Positions 42,822-51,543 of a stretch of 64,000 nt of DNA are shown here, piece by piece (the stretch's first letter is position 1; each line of letters begins with the position of its first letter). This stretch comes from Anaerofustis sp. (lineage in GTDB: Bacteria; Bacillota; Clostridia; Eubacteriales; Anaerofustaceae): the NCBI RefSeq assembly GCF_019420015.1, contig NZ_JAHZIA010000027.1, forward strand, positions 1 through 64,000. Reading direction: 5' to 3'. The translations under genes were made by a program, and so were the position numbers. The notes beneath the pieces were generated by a model. It saw only the letters and a program-made list of their open reading frames with translations, made no database searches and was not told the DNA's origin.

Positions 42822-43520
42822 TTAAAATAAAAACCAAGTATTTGAATATTTAAAATCCTTTTTTATAATTCTCGAATAATCATCATAATCGGGACATACT
42901 TTATACAGCATATTATAAAACCCCTTTTGATGATTCATTTGTTTTATATGACACATCTCATGAAATATAACACTTTTTATTATATCTTTATTGTATTTTA
43001 TCAAACATAAATTCAAGCATATAGTGTTTGTTTTTAAAGAATAACTGCCTAGTCTAGACTTCATCAATTTAATCTTCAAATTAAAATCTTTTTTTATTTT
43101 AAATCTTTCCATTTCTGCCATACAAGAATTTATCAACTCATCATTTAATAAATTGACAAATATCTCTTTTAAATATTCGTTGATAATTTTTATTTGCTCA
43201 GAAATATCTTCATATTCGGTAAATATATACAATATTTTATCTTTAATTTCAATTATATTTTTATTCGATTTTATTATCCTAATAAGGTACTCTCTTCCCA
43301 GTATAGATATATTTTTACAGTCTAAATCTTTGATATGACTATTTTTTGACATATCATCAATTCTCTTTTTTATCCACGGTTCTTTTTGTTTTAAAAGAGC
43401 ATATATATAATCATTTTCTATATTTTTATTTGCATTTACAACAACATTTAAATCATCATCTATACGAATATAGATATTCTTTATATTTTTTCTGTTTATT
43501 ATAACATTATAATCAAACAT
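42822..43520 (-). CDS. YgjP/WSS1-like metal-dependent hydrolase (DUF45)
   Basis: 232 residues. The zinc motif HEMCHIKQMNHQKGF (HExxH plus a third His) sits about 35 residues from the C-terminus, as in the YgjP/SprT-like DUF45 family, and RLGSYSLKTNTICLNLCL is the typical preceding strand pair. Cellular role unknown. The reading frame opens seven codons earlier without a ribosome-binding site; AGAGGT precedes the ATG at 43520. It is followed 32 bases later by proC. Confidence 0.87.
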   Translation of the reverse strand: MFDYNVIINRKNIKNIYIRIDDDLNVVVNANKNIENDYIYALLKQKEPWIKKRIDDMSKNSHIKDLDCKNISILGREYLIRIIKSNKNIIEIKDKILYIFTEYEDISEQIKIINEYLKEIFVNLLNDELINSCMAEMERFKIKKDFNLKIKLMKSRLGSYSLKTNTICLNLCLIKYNKDIIKSVIFHEMCHIKQMNHQKGFYNMLYKVCPDYDDYSRIIKKDFKYSNTWFLF

Positions 43521-43660
43521 ATATGTTATAACCTCTGTCATATTATTTTTATTATTTGTGTTTTTTATCTTTATAAAAACACAATAAACAATCTTATTAT
43601 TTTTAGTTTAAAGAAGTAAAAATAAAATTTGTGTATATTATTATAACATATTTTAAACTT

Positions 43661-44569
43661 CTAATGAAAATGCTTTTTTATCATATAATAACAGAATATT
43701 ATAACTGCTATGCTTAAAAGTATAACCCCTACATACCCATATTTCCAGGTGATTTCCGGCATGTAAACAAAATTCATTCCATACCATCCGACAATAAGCG
43801 TAAGAGGAGAAAAAACAGCAGTAATAATAGTCAGAGTCTGCATTGTTCTGTTTTGTCTTATATCCGCCTGAGCCTGATACAAATCCCTCAGATGTCTTGT
43901 GTACTCCATTAAAGTATCCACTTTGCTGTTGAGCCTGCTTACCTTATTCGTAAAAATCTTAAACAATCCCTTATAAGCATTTTCAAAAATATCTTCTTCA
44001 TTTTCTTCAAATACCAACCCCATTTCTATAAGCTGATCGTAATAATTATTTAAAATTAGAAGCTGACGCTTCATGTTTACTATCATATAATTGAAGTTTT
44101 TCAAATCTCCGGTAAGAACCCTGTCTTCAAGTTCATTAATATTTGTTTCAAAATGTTCCAAATAATTTAAATCATTGCTAATTAAAATATCCAGAAAATC
44201 ATACAAAAAATGAGCTATCGATGGATTCTTCCATTCTCTTCTTTCTTTTAATCTGTCTATTATCGGTTTTACTACATTGTCATTATCTATAAAATACATT
44301 CTGTGCTTTTTTATGTAGTATCCGAATTTTCCCTGAAATCCACCTTTACCCATCTTCGGAATGTAAAACGTGCCTACTATAATATCTCTGTAAACTTCTG
44401 ATTTGGAAAAACTTATTTTATTAAAATCTATATAATTACTGTATATATCATTTTTTTTACATACTTCTTTCCACTCCTCAAAAGTAAGAACCACAATTAC
44501 ATCTTCCTTATCCGAAAGATTTTCTATACTGCCAATTTGCTCAAGCTCTCTGTTAAGCTTAAAATACAT
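43661..44569 (-). CDS. CorA-family magnesium/divalent cation transporter
   Basis: 302 residues: a long cytoplasmic alpha/beta and helical funnel domain (1-240) and two C-terminal transmembrane helices. The pore signature YGMN is followed by FVYMPE, the usual extracellular loop. It forms a pentameric channel for Mg2+, Co2+ or Ni2+, and the short basic C-terminus KKHFH is typical. The frame could begin at 44584, but GGGGTG is spaced for the ATG at 44569. Confidence 0.93.
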   Translation of the reverse strand: MYFKLNRELEQIGSIENLSDKEDVIVVLTFEEWKEVCKKNDIYSNYIDFNKISFSKSEVYRDIIVGTFYIPKMGKGGFQGKFGYYIKKHRMYFIDNDNVVKPIIDRLKERREWKNPSIAHFLYDFLDILISNDLNYLEHFETNINELEDRVLTGDLKNFNYMIVNMKRQLLILNNYYDQLIEMGLVFEENEEDIFENAYKGLFKIFTNKVSRLNSKVDTLMEYTRHLRDLYQAQADIRQNRTMQTLTIITAVFSPLTLIVGWYGMNFVYMPEITWKYGYVGVILLSIAVIIFCYYMIKKHFH

Positions 44570-44650
44570 ATTATCACCCCACATAGCAATATCATAAACT
44601 TACTTTTATCTTATTATACCCCAAACAAAAAAATATCCATATATAATATA

Positions 44651-44680
44651 AAAAAGAATATGACAATTCATATTCTTTTT
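44651..44680 (-). terminator. Terminator of ridA
   Basis: 13-bp perfect stem (44651-44663 with 44668-44680) with a 4-base loop, followed by T-rich sequence on the minus strand. Confidence 0.85.
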
Positions 44681-44728
44681 TATTAATCTTATAATATTAA
44701 ATAAACACAAAAAATATATTTAATATAT

Positions 44729-45100
44729 TTAAATAATTGCCACTACTTCAACTTCAACAAGAACGTCTTTTGGCAGTCTGCTGACTTCAACACACGAACG
44801 GGCGGGTTTGCTTACAAAATACTCTGCATACACTTCGTTAAAATCGGCAAAATCCTCTATATCACTCAAAAAACAAGTTGTCTTTACTACCTTTGAAAAG
44901 TCAATACCCGCCGCTTTTAATATTTCACCTATATTTTCACAAACTCTCTTAGCCTGTACTTTTATGTCTCCTTTTATTATCTCACCGCTTTGTGGAATAA
45001 TCGGAATCTGACCAGATGCATATAACATACCATTTACAATAATTCCTTGAGAATACGGACCTATTGCCGCAGGTGCTTTCTTTGTTGATATTACTTTCAT
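44729..45100 (-). CDS. ridA: RidA-family enamine/imine deaminase
   Basis: 123-residue YjgF/YER057c/UK114 trimer-forming protein that hydrolyses reactive enamines and imines from PLP enzymes. PYSQGIIVNGMLYASGQI near the N-terminus and the Arg in ARSCVEVSRLPKD, which binds the substrate carboxylate, are present, along with the C-terminal VEVEVVAII. Full family length. GGAGG precedes the ATG. Monocistronic. Confidence 0.95.
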   Translation of the reverse strand: MKVISTKKAPAAIGPYSQGIIVNGMLYASGQIPIIPQSGEIIKGDIKVQAKRVCENIGEILKAAGIDFSKVVKTTCFLSDIEDFADFNEVYAEYFVSKPARSCVEVSRLPKDVLVEVEVVAII

Positions 45101-45535
45101 ATAAAATCTCCTCCATAAATTATTGATATATAAATTGATTTATTTAAGATTTATCAATATATTTTATAATGCTATTAACGTAAAAAATATGTGTGTTATT
45201 TTTAATTTTTCATTTACCATTCTAAGCATTTTCAATAATAATTCAAATATTTTATCACATTAAAAGCCTTATTGTTTTGAAATCAATTATAAACCTATTT
45301 ATACTTATTATCAATAATAATCAAATGCTTTTCCATAAAAGTTTATTGAATATTTAAACTAATTACAAATAGAAAAAATATAAACTAACAGATTTTATAT
45401 AATCAGTTATTCATAACCTTAAAAACTTTAAAAGAAAATGTTATCACTTAATAATCAAGATTTCATTTGTCACAATAAAAAGTTTTTTTGAATATATTAT
45501 AAATGAAACAAATCTTATAAAGGAGGATTTAACAA
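45101..45535. other. Intergenic region upstream of cotJABC
   Basis: 435 AT-rich bases between divergent genes. A sporulation-sigma promoter is expected before cotJA, but I could not find a convincing sigma-E or sigma-K pair; a GAATATA element at about 45489 is the nearest candidate for a -35. No other feature seen. Confidence 0.4.
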
Positions 45536-45733
45536 TTGAATGAAAGAAAATACAAACCATTGGTTCCTTATATGCCTTTAATACCAAAAGTTGCAAATGC
45601 ATATGTACCTTTTCAACTGAATACGGATATGTATTCTCCTCATGAAGGATTAATGCAGCATGGAACCATGTTTGAAGCTTTATATTCACCATTTGAAGGA
45701 AATGTAAAAGGGAGTGACGTAATATGCAAATAG
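45536..45733 (+). CDS. cotJA: Spore coat-associated protein CotJA
   Basis: 65 residues, matching CotJA: YKPLVPYMPLIPKVANAYVPFQ then a MYSPHEGLMQHGTMFEALYSP segment. In B. subtilis CotJA, B and C are made in the mother cell and assembled into the coat. The start is TTG, nine bases after GGAGG; the nearby ATG is out of frame. First of three overlapping genes, its end overlapping cotJB by ten bases. Confidence 0.9.
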   Translation: MNERKYKPLVPYMPLIPKVANAYVPFQLNTDMYSPHEGLMQHGTMFEALYSPFEGNVKGSDVICK

Positions 45734-46062
45734 GAAACGGATGCGGTTGTACTGGACCGACTGACAATAACAACAATATAAACGATAATCAATTTTCAGA
45801 CATGACAATGGAAGAAATTTATCACAATATAAAAATGTATACTTTTGCCGTTCAAGATACGGCGTTATATTTGGATACACATCCCAACGATTTAGACGTA
45901 TTAAAAAGACACAATGAATTTTCCAAAATGCTTGATATGGCCAACGAAGCATACAAACAGTTCAATAACCCGATAGACAATACAGGTGCAAGCAGTGGAT
46001 TTTGGCATTATATAGAAGGTCCTTGGGCCGCTCAAAATATGGATTGGAGGGATAATGAATAA
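45724..46062 (+). CDS. cotJB: Spore coat protein CotJB
   Basis: 112 residues. The core MEEIYHNIKMYTFAVQDTALYLDTHP and the ending YKQFNNPIDNTGAS... WAAQNMDW match CotJB. The first 25 residues are Asn/Asp-rich and contain a CGCTG motif. It overlaps cotJA by ten bases and shares its last base with the first base of cotJC, so the three are translationally coupled. Confidence 0.9.
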   Translation: MQIGNGCGCTGPTDNNNNINDNQFSDMTMEEIYHNIKMYTFAVQDTALYLDTHPNDLDVLKRHNEFSKMLDMANEAYKQFNNPIDNTGASSGFWHYIEGPWAAQNMDWRDNE

Positions 46063-46634
46063 TGTGGGTTTATAAAAAAATGCTACAACATCCTGTTACG
46101 GTTTCAGGAAAAGATTTAAGAATGGCAAAAAATGTTTTGACACAATATGGTGGTCCTGACGGAGAATTAGGTGCATCATTAAGATATCTAACACAAAGAT
46201 TCTATATGCCATTAAAAGAAGGTACAGCAATTTTAACAGACATCGGCAGTGAAGAATTGGGGCATCTGGAAATGATAGGCACCATATTTTCCGAACTTGT
46301 AAAAGGAGCAACAAAAGACGAACTTATCGAAAGCGGACTTGGCGGATATAATATAGAACACGGATGCAATCCTTTTTATGTAAATGTGGACGGCGTCCCT
46401 TGGAGTGCAAACTATATAGGTTCCAAAGGAGATCCTGAAGTAGATATGTATGAAGATATGGCTGCGGAACAAAAGGCAAAAATAACTTATGAAAACCTTA
46501 TTAAAATGACTGACGATCCTCTCCTCAAAGATACATTAAGATTTTTGAGAGAAAGGGAAGTCGTTCATTTCCAGCGTTTCGGTGAAGTTTTAAGACTTGT
46601 ACAAGAAGATAAAGAAAGAAAAAAAATATTCTGA
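46062..46634 (+). CDS. cotJC: Spore coat manganese catalase-like protein CotJC
   Basis: 190-residue ferritin-like protein of the manganese catalase family. Likely dimetal ligands lie in ILTDIGSEELGHLEMIG, DMAAEQKAKITYENL and REREVVHFQRFGE. CotJC-type proteins sit on spores of Bacillus and Clostridioides and may destroy H2O2. Full length. A 16-bp hairpin terminator follows the stop. Confidence 0.93.
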   Translation: MWVYKKMLQHPVTVSGKDLRMAKNVLTQYGGPDGELGASLRYLTQRFYMPLKEGTAILTDIGSEELGHLEMIGTIFSELVKGATKDELIESGLGGYNIEHGCNPFYVNVDGVPWSANYIGSKGDPEVDMYEDMAAEQKAKITYENLIKMTDDPLLKDTLRFLREREVVHFQRFGEVLRLVQEDKERKKIF

Positions 46635-46637
46635 TCT

Positions 46638-46672
46638 AAACTAAGAGCTCTCATTTTGAGAGCTCTTAGTTT
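46638..46672. terminator. Bidirectional terminator (cotJC / dacF)
   Basis: A 16-bp perfect stem (46638-46653 with 46657-46672) and 3-base loop between convergent genes. Confidence 0.85.
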
Positions 46673-46697
46673 GTTATATATAAATAAATCACGACAA

Positions 46698-47777
46698 CTA
46701 GTTTAAGGTAACAAACTCTTTAAACATACCTTTTATAAAAGGAATCATACCAATACTTTCCACTGACTTTGATGCGACTATATCGCTGGTACCAACTATA
46801 TCATTACCGTCCTTCACCGTTACCGTTCCGAGCTTATCACCTTGTTTTACAGGAGCATCGACTTTTTTATTGTCAAGTTTAATATCCGTAGTGTAACTTT
46901 TATTTTCATTGCGTCCGCTAATAACCGAAACATTTTCTTTCGCAACTGCATCAATGGTATTTGCCGTCCCCTTATTAACCTCTACCTGAGCAAAACTTTT
47001 ACCTTTTTGAATAACATTTACTCCTTTATAGTTATTAAATCCATAATTTAAAAGCTTATTGGCCTCAGAAAATCTCGTTTTTGAGTCGGGTGCACCGAGA
47101 ATAACGGCAATAAGTCGTAGATCCCCGTCTTTTCCTGTAGCAGCTATACAGTGCCCCGCATCTGCGGTGTATCCTGTTTTAAGTCCATCAACTTTATCAT
47201 TCATCTTAAGGAGCTTATTCGTATTGTTTAACGTTCTTTCTTTATCATTATTTTTTCCTATTTGTATATCTTTCTGCCAAGTAGAACTTATTTTAAATAC
47301 ATCAGGATATTTACAAACCTCTTTTGTCATAATGGCTATATCATATGCACAAGAATAATGATCATCAGCAGGAAGACCATTTGAATTTACAAAATGAGTA
47401 TTCTTCATACCAAGCTCTTTAGCTTTATCGTTCATCATTAATATAAACTTCTCTATACTTCCGCCTATAAATTCTCCCATCGCCGCACAAGCGTCATTTG
47501 CACTTTCTATGATTATGGCATAAAACAATTCTTCAACCGTTCGGCTCTCACCTTCTTCCATAAATAGTTGACTGCCACCCATTTTACTCGCATAGTCGGA
47601 TATTGTTACTCTGTCTGCCATATTAATTTTACCTTCGTCTATATCCTCTAAAATCAAGAGTATCGTCATTACCTTCGTAACACTGGCAAGAGAAAGCTTT
47701 TTATTTTTATTTTTTTCATATAAAACTTTTCCGCTCCCAGCATCCATCAATATAACAGCTTTACTTTCTACCTTCAT
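46698..47777 (-). CDS. dacF: D-alanyl-D-alanine carboxypeptidase (DacF type), apparently lacking its signal peptide
   Basis: 359-residue penicillin-binding protein with all active-site motifs: S32-V-T-K35, S92-A-N94 and K200-T-G202, a C-terminal PBP5-like domain (about 255-340) and an amphipathic C-terminal anchor. DacF trims pentapeptides in wall and cortex. The first ATG codes for MKVESKAVILMDAGSG, which is where the mature enzyme begins; no signal peptide is encoded after it. The in-frame sequence just upstream reads FTPAFVYGKDVEDKKEVS (like a signal peptide end), preceded by three consecutive TAA stops. Probably damaged at the 5' end, or a sequencing error. Confidence 0.85.
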   Translation of the reverse strand: MKVESKAVILMDAGSGKVLYEKNKNKKLSLASVTKVMTILLILEDIDEGKINMADRVTISDYASKMGGSQLFMEEGESRTVEELFYAIIIESANDACAAMGEFIGGSIEKFILMMNDKAKELGMKNTHFVNSNGLPADDHYSCAYDIAIMTKEVCKYPDVFKISSTWQKDIQIGKNNDKERTLNNTNKLLKMNDKVDGLKTGYTADAGHCIAATGKDGDLRLIAVILGAPDSKTRFSEANKLLNYGFNNYKGVNVIQKGKSFAQVEVNKGTANTIDAVAKENVSVISGRNENKSYTTDIKLDNKKVDAPVKQGDKLGTVTVKDGNDIVGTSDIVASKSVESIGMIPFIKGMFKEFVTLN

Positions 47778-47843
47778 ACTTACTTCCTTTTTATCCTCAA
47801 CGTCTTTTCCGTAAACAAAAGCCGGGGTAAATTATTATTATTT

Positions 47844-48476
47844 TTATAAAAACGCAGATGAAAATACTACCATAAACATAGGTACGATATAACTTTCTAT
47901 ATAAATTCCCAAGATATTCAATAAAAATGCTATTATAATATATATAGTGTAGCGTATGTAAAAAGCAGAGTTATTTACCTGTTTATATTTGTTTTTGTTG
48001 TTTTTTTGCACATTGAATTTAAAGGAAGATGCAGTTACCGTAGCAAAAAACAACGCAGCTGTTTTTATAATATTTTGAACGAGTAACATAACAGCCGCAA
48101 ACACAATACCTTTAAGCCCAAACTGATATATAAAAAACGTACTTGTAAACCCAAGAATAAAACCCTTGTAAAAAACTACACTTACAGAATAAATCAAGCT
48201 CAAAGCACTAAGACCCAAAATCCATAAAAACACATATAATTTTAAATCTCTGTAAAGCGTAGTCATAAAAATATCTTTGCTGTTTATACCTGAAGTATCC
48301 TTAGAAAGAACAGAAAAAAACGAACTTATATAACCTACCAATTCTTCTGTTTGCTGAGAAGTTAAAAAATATATTGTAATGCCTCCAACAACCAATCCCA
48401 AAACAAACACAAAAGTAAAAAACAAGTATTTTTTCCTATTCTCTTTAAAGTGATAATTAATAAATTCTCTGATCAT
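47844..48476 (-). CDS. spoIIM: Stage II sporulation protein M
   Basis: 210-residue integral membrane protein of the SpoIIM/DUF95 family with five or so transmembrane helices. SpoIIM, with SpoIID and SpoIIP, drives septal peptidoglycan removal in engulfment. Typical stretches are LYVFLWILGLSALSL and VFYKGFILGFTSTFFI, and IESYIVPMF near the end. It lies immediately upstream of dacF (67 bases to its ATG, same direction), as spoIIM and dacF are near each other in many spore-formers. Confidence 0.9.
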   Translation of the reverse strand: MIREFINYHFKENRKKYLFFTFVFVLGLVVGGITIYFLTSQQTEELVGYISSFFSVLSKDTSGINSKDIFMTTLYRDLKLYVFLWILGLSALSLIYSVSVVFYKGFILGFTSTFFIYQFGLKGIVFAAVMLLVQNIIKTAALFFATVTASSFKFNVQKNNKNKYKQVNNSAFYIRYTIYIIIAFLLNILGIYIESYIVPMFMVVFSSAFL

Positions 48477-48505
48477 AATTTTTTATCCTCAATTTTACTA
48501 AGGAC

Positions 48506-48541
48506 ATAAAAAAGACATGCCCTGTTAATAAAGGGTATGTC
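48506..48541 (-). terminator. Terminator of the nrdR-nudix transcript
   Basis: Minus-strand stem GACATACCCT / AGGGCATGTC (one wobble) with an 8-base loop, followed by a run of T. Confidence 0.75.
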
Positions 48542-48568
48542 CCAATTAATTCTTTTATGATTATTTCT

Positions 48569-49105
48569 TTAAATATTATTTTCAGTGCAATACTTAAGCA
48601 CGGCACATATAAGTTTGCTGTCCTTGTACTTATTATTCAAAATATCTTCTTTCAAAGTTTTTATATCTACTTTTATCACATTTAAAAATTCATCTTCATC
48701 CAAATTCTGTGATGTTTCATATAAATCCTTTGCAAGATAAATATGCAATACTTCATTGCAATAACCGACAGCCGAATATATATCCATAAAATGTTCAAAA
48801 TATTTTGCTCGGTATCCGGTTTCTTCCTCCAATTCTCTTATGGCAGCATCTTTCGGGTCTTCTCCATATTCAAGCTTCCCCGTTGGAAGTTCTGTTGTTA
48901 TATCATATACAGAACATCTAAACTGTTGTACCAAAATGACCTCATTTGCATCAGTTAAAGCAAAGATAGCAGATGCCCCATCATGATCAAGGTCATCCCT
49001 TGTCGCTGTTTTACCGTTTGGCAAAAGTACATGATCTCTTCTTACATTGAATATGTTCCCTTTTAGCAGTTCTTCTGTTTTAATAACCTTCTCTCTTATT
49101 TCCAC
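48569..49105 (-). CDS. Nudix hydrolase, ADP-ribose pyrophosphatase-like
   Basis: 178-residue Nudix protein. The Nudix box is complete: GKLEYGEDPKDAAIRELEEE followed by TGY (G-x5-E-x7-RE-x2-EE-x-G). The N-terminal VFNVRRDHVLLPNGKT and the VLVQQFRCSVYDITTELP segment match the NudF/YqkG ADP-ribose pyrophosphatase group. Its ATG overlaps the stop of nrdR by one base, so they are co-translated. The pairing suggests nucleotide metabolism, but only by association. Confidence 0.93.
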   Translation of the reverse strand: MEIREKVIKTEELLKGNIFNVRRDHVLLPNGKTATRDDLDHDGASAIFALTDANEVILVQQFRCSVYDITTELPTGKLEYGEDPKDAAIRELEEETGYRAKYFEHFMDIYSAVGYCNEVLHIYLAKDLYETSQNLDEDEFLNVIKVDIKTLKEDILNNKYKDSKLICAVLKYCTENNI

Positions 49106-49569
49106 TATTGTTTTCCTCTTTCATTCAGCATATTTTTAAGTTCGTCCATAAAGCTGTTAACATCTTTAAACTGTCTGTATACGGATGCAAATCTTACATA
49201 AGCGACTTCGTCCAAATCTTTTAAATATTTCATAATCTGTTCTCCGATTATATCGGAAGATATTTCTTTCTTTGCTATTTTTTGAATATTGCTTTCTATC
49301 TCATTTACAATATGCTCTATCTGTTCAACGGATACAGGTCTCTTTTCACAAGATTTTATTATACCGTTCATAATTTTATTCCTGTCGAAAGACTCCCTTG
49401 TTCCGTTTTTCTTGACAACAATCAACGGAATCGTCTCTATCTTCTCATATGTCGTAAACCTTTTTTCGCACGACAAACATTCCCTTCTTCTTCTTATAGC
49501 TGTATTATCGTCTGTAGGTCTTGAATCTATAACTTTACTTTCCAAATAACCACAATACGGACACTTCAT
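49105..49569 (-). CDS. nrdR: Transcriptional repressor NrdR
   Basis: 154-residue repressor of ribonucleotide reductase genes. Zinc ribbon with C3, C6, C31 and C34, the RRRRECLSC motif, then an ATP-cone (about 49-139) that senses ATP/dATP. Full length. Its target NrdR boxes (paired near nrd genes) are not in this window. AAAGGTG lies before the ATG. Own promoter at 49617-49645. Confidence 0.97.
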   Translation of the reverse strand: MKCPYCGYLESKVIDSRPTDDNTAIRRRRECLSCEKRFTTYEKIETIPLIVVKKNGTRESFDRNKIMNGIIKSCEKRPVSVEQIEHIVNEIESNIQKIAKKEISSDIIGEQIMKYLKDLDEVAYVRFASVYRQFKDVNSFMDELKNMLNERGKQ

Positions 49570-49616
49570 TTTATATCACCTTTCACACCAAATATTTCTG
49601 ATATTTTAACAATTAG

Positions 49617-49645
49617 ATTATATAATAAATAAATTCGTAATTCAA
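49617..49645 (-). promoter_or_regulatory. Sigma-A promoter of nrdR-nudix
   Basis: Minus strand TTGAAT, 17-base spacer, TATAAT. Confidence 0.65.
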
Positions 49646-49904
49646 TAATTAAATAAAAGCAGGTATATTCTGATATTATCTTATATATTTTTCAATTTAT
49701 ACTCTTAAAAAAATCCATAAAAATATACATGAATAACAATTAATAAAAGTAAAAAAGATTACAAAGGTCTTCTTTAATGTCAATCATATATTTCTTTATC
49801 GATTAGTTTAAGATTTACAAAATATTCATTTTCAAATTTTTTAATAATTTAATAAAAAATCATATAGCGTAACTTTTATATTAACCCCGTAAATCAAGGT
49901 ACAT

Positions 49905-49933
49905 TTGAAAATCTGACTCAATTAATATATAAT
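49905..49933 (+). promoter_or_regulatory. Sigma-A promoter of dut
   Basis: TTGAAA, 17-base spacer, TATAAT, 30 bases before the ATG. Confidence 0.65.
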
Positions 49934-49962
49934 TGATAAAAAATCAGAAAGGTATCAAATAG

Positions 49963-50403
49963 ATGAATAAAGTAAAAGTTGAAATAATAAATAAATCTCC
50001 GTATCCTATACCAAAGTACGCAACCTGTGGAAGTGCAGGCGCAGATTTATACGCAAATATAACAGATAATATAACAGTAAATATGGGAGAAATAAAACTT
50101 ATCCCTACAGGTATACACATAAAACTCCCAAAAGGGTACGAAGCACAAATAAGAGCAAGAAGCGGACTTGCCCTAAAACACGGGATAACCCTTGTAAACG
50201 GCATAGGAACAATAGACAGTGACTACAGAGGAGAAATAGGAATAATCCTTACAACATTAAAAAACGAACCTTTTACAATAACTCCCGGAATGAAAATAGC
50301 CCAAATGGTTATAGCGAAACACGAAGTTGCGGAATTTATAGAAGTGGAAAGACTTGAGAATACCAAAAGAGGCGACGGAGGATTCGGACACAGCGGAATA
50401 TAA
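49963..50403 (+). CDS. dut: dUTP diphosphatase
   Basis: 146-residue trimeric dUTPase that keeps uracil out of DNA and makes dUMP. Motifs: I SAGADLYAN, II ARSGLALKHG, III IGTIDSDYRGEIG, IV AQMVIAKHE, V RGDGGFGHSG. Length is typical. AAAGG precedes the ATG. Functionally it complements ung at 20.4 kb, but the two genes are far apart. Confidence 0.97.
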   Translation: MNKVKVEIINKSPYPIPKYATCGSAGADLYANITDNITVNMGEIKLIPTGIHIKLPKGYEAQIRARSGLALKHGITLVNGIGTIDSDYRGEIGIILTTLKNEPFTITPGMKIAQMVIAKHEVAEFIEVERLENTKRGDGGFGHSGI

Positions 50404-50436
50404 ACCAGAAAGCAATATGCTTTCTGGTTATTTTTT
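50403..50436. terminator. Terminator after dut
   Basis: Stem AACCAGAAAGCA / TGCTTTCTGGTT with a 3-base loop and TATTTTTT. It also lies immediately past the stop codon of the convergent gene. Confidence 0.85.
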
Positions 50437-51543
50437 CGGTTCTTTTATTGTAAAATAAATATAAGAAGAACTATACTTGTCATAATCATCTTTTTTTTCC
50501 GTAAAATAATCCACATCGACATTTTCGTTAATACTATAATTTATTTTTTTATAATACGAACCTTCTATAAATTTATCACAAAAATCCTTTGGCAGTTCAT
50601 ACTCCTCGAGCAAATCACTTGACAATGCTTTTACGTTTGCATCATTTAGCATTACATTTAATTTCAAAATATCCACTTTTGCTTTTTCCAAATTTTCTTC
50701 TTTACTTTTAGTTATATCAATATCAACATTGTAAATTACCTTTTCTATTAATCCTTCATTATTTACACTTACATTTATGCTTGAATTATATGCTTCATCA
50801 TAATCATATAAATATCCCGCAACATCATATCCATGGGAATTATATTTTTCAAGCGGGTCATTAATTCTTACATTCACGCAGTCTATTTCAAATGAGCTTT
50901 GTAATGCATATACTGATTTTGATGAAATCAGAGCTTGATTATTTGCATTATTTGCGGAAAAAATAAAATGAGGAACATATGTAGCTATCAATAAAATAAC
51001 CGGAATTAATACTATTGACAAAACATATTTCTTTGCTTTGGGAATTTCAATATCAAAAACTCTTGCGACTGTTTTTGCATTAGAACTTAATTCATTTGTC
51101 ATTGAAGCAACCATCGCAACACTACCTATGGCAGAAATAGCATCCAAAGCATCAGAAGTGTTTTTTAGACTTTTATTATCAGACATATCAAGTAAAGTTG
51201 AAGCTCCCCTTGCACCTAAAAGCAAACTTATGCTTTTTGAATAATCCTTATTTGCTAATTTTAAATCTGCATGATTTACAATTTTAGTCCACTTTTCTTT
51301 TCTCATTCCAATCTTTGTATATAAAAAACAATAAATGAAAAATACTAAATAAACAACTACAATTCCGATATATGTCCATAACCCTGCAGTATAAAATCTA
51401 ATAGAATTAAAAACCAAATCCCCAAGCATATTTAAAATTATCCAAAGAAATCCAATTGTTAAGGAAACAATTAAAAATGCCAATGAAAGACTTGGATAAA
51501 GACAATATTTTTTAACCAATTGTTTTTGCCCTTCGTCTAACAT
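50428..51543 (-). CDS. Hypothetical membrane protein with extracytoplasmic C-terminal domain
   Basis: 371 residues, family not recognised. TM1 (16-40) and TM2 (52-75) are followed by a cytoplasmic helical block (about 76-170, with DYSKSISLLLGARGASTLLDM and repeated Ser/Ala-rich helices), TM3 (about 173-193), then a 175-residue exported region rich in Asp, Tyr and Asn without cysteine pairs. The start at 51543 fits AAGGA better than the GTG three codons earlier. It is monocistronic and flanked by housekeeping genes. Confidence 0.65.
   Translation of the reverse strand: MLDEGQKQLVKKYCLYPSLSLAFLIVSLTIGFLWIILNMLGDLVFNSIRFYTAGLWTYIGIVVVYLVFFIYCFLYTKIGMRKEKWTKIVNHADLKLANKDYSKSISLLLGARGASTLLDMSDNKSLKNTSDALDAISAIGSVAMVASMTNELSSNAKTVARVFDIEIPKAKKYVLSIVLIPVILLIATYVPHFIFSANNANNQALISSKSVYALQSSFEIDCVNVRINDPLEKYNSHGYDVAGYLYDYDEAYNSSINVSVNNEGLIEKVIYNVDIDITKSKEENLEKAKVDILKLNVMLNDANVKALSSDLLEEYELPKDFCDKFIEGSYYKKINYSINENVDVDYFTEKKDDYDKYSSSYIYFTIKEPKK

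Larger units (their letters stand above)
49570..49962. other. Divergent region between nrdR and dut
   Basis: 393 bases holding the two divergent promoters listed separately; the middle (about 49660-49900) is AT-rich with no ORF, repeat or stable structure seen. Confidence 0.5.

Noticed and set aside
45400..45535. Sporulation sigma-E or sigma-K promoter before cotJA
   Set aside because: A GAATATA element resembles a -35, but no CATA-type -10 lies at the proper distance, so no promoter is claimed.
45444..45776. 110-codon minus-strand frame opposite cotJA
   Set aside because: The plus strand encodes CotJA with recognisable family sequence and an overlapping operon arrangement; the minus frame has no start signals.
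47822..47849. Stop-codon readthrough joining SpoIIM and DacF into one protein
   Set aside because: Four in-frame TAA codons, three of them consecutive, make readthrough or recoding implausible; mutation or sequencing error is simpler.
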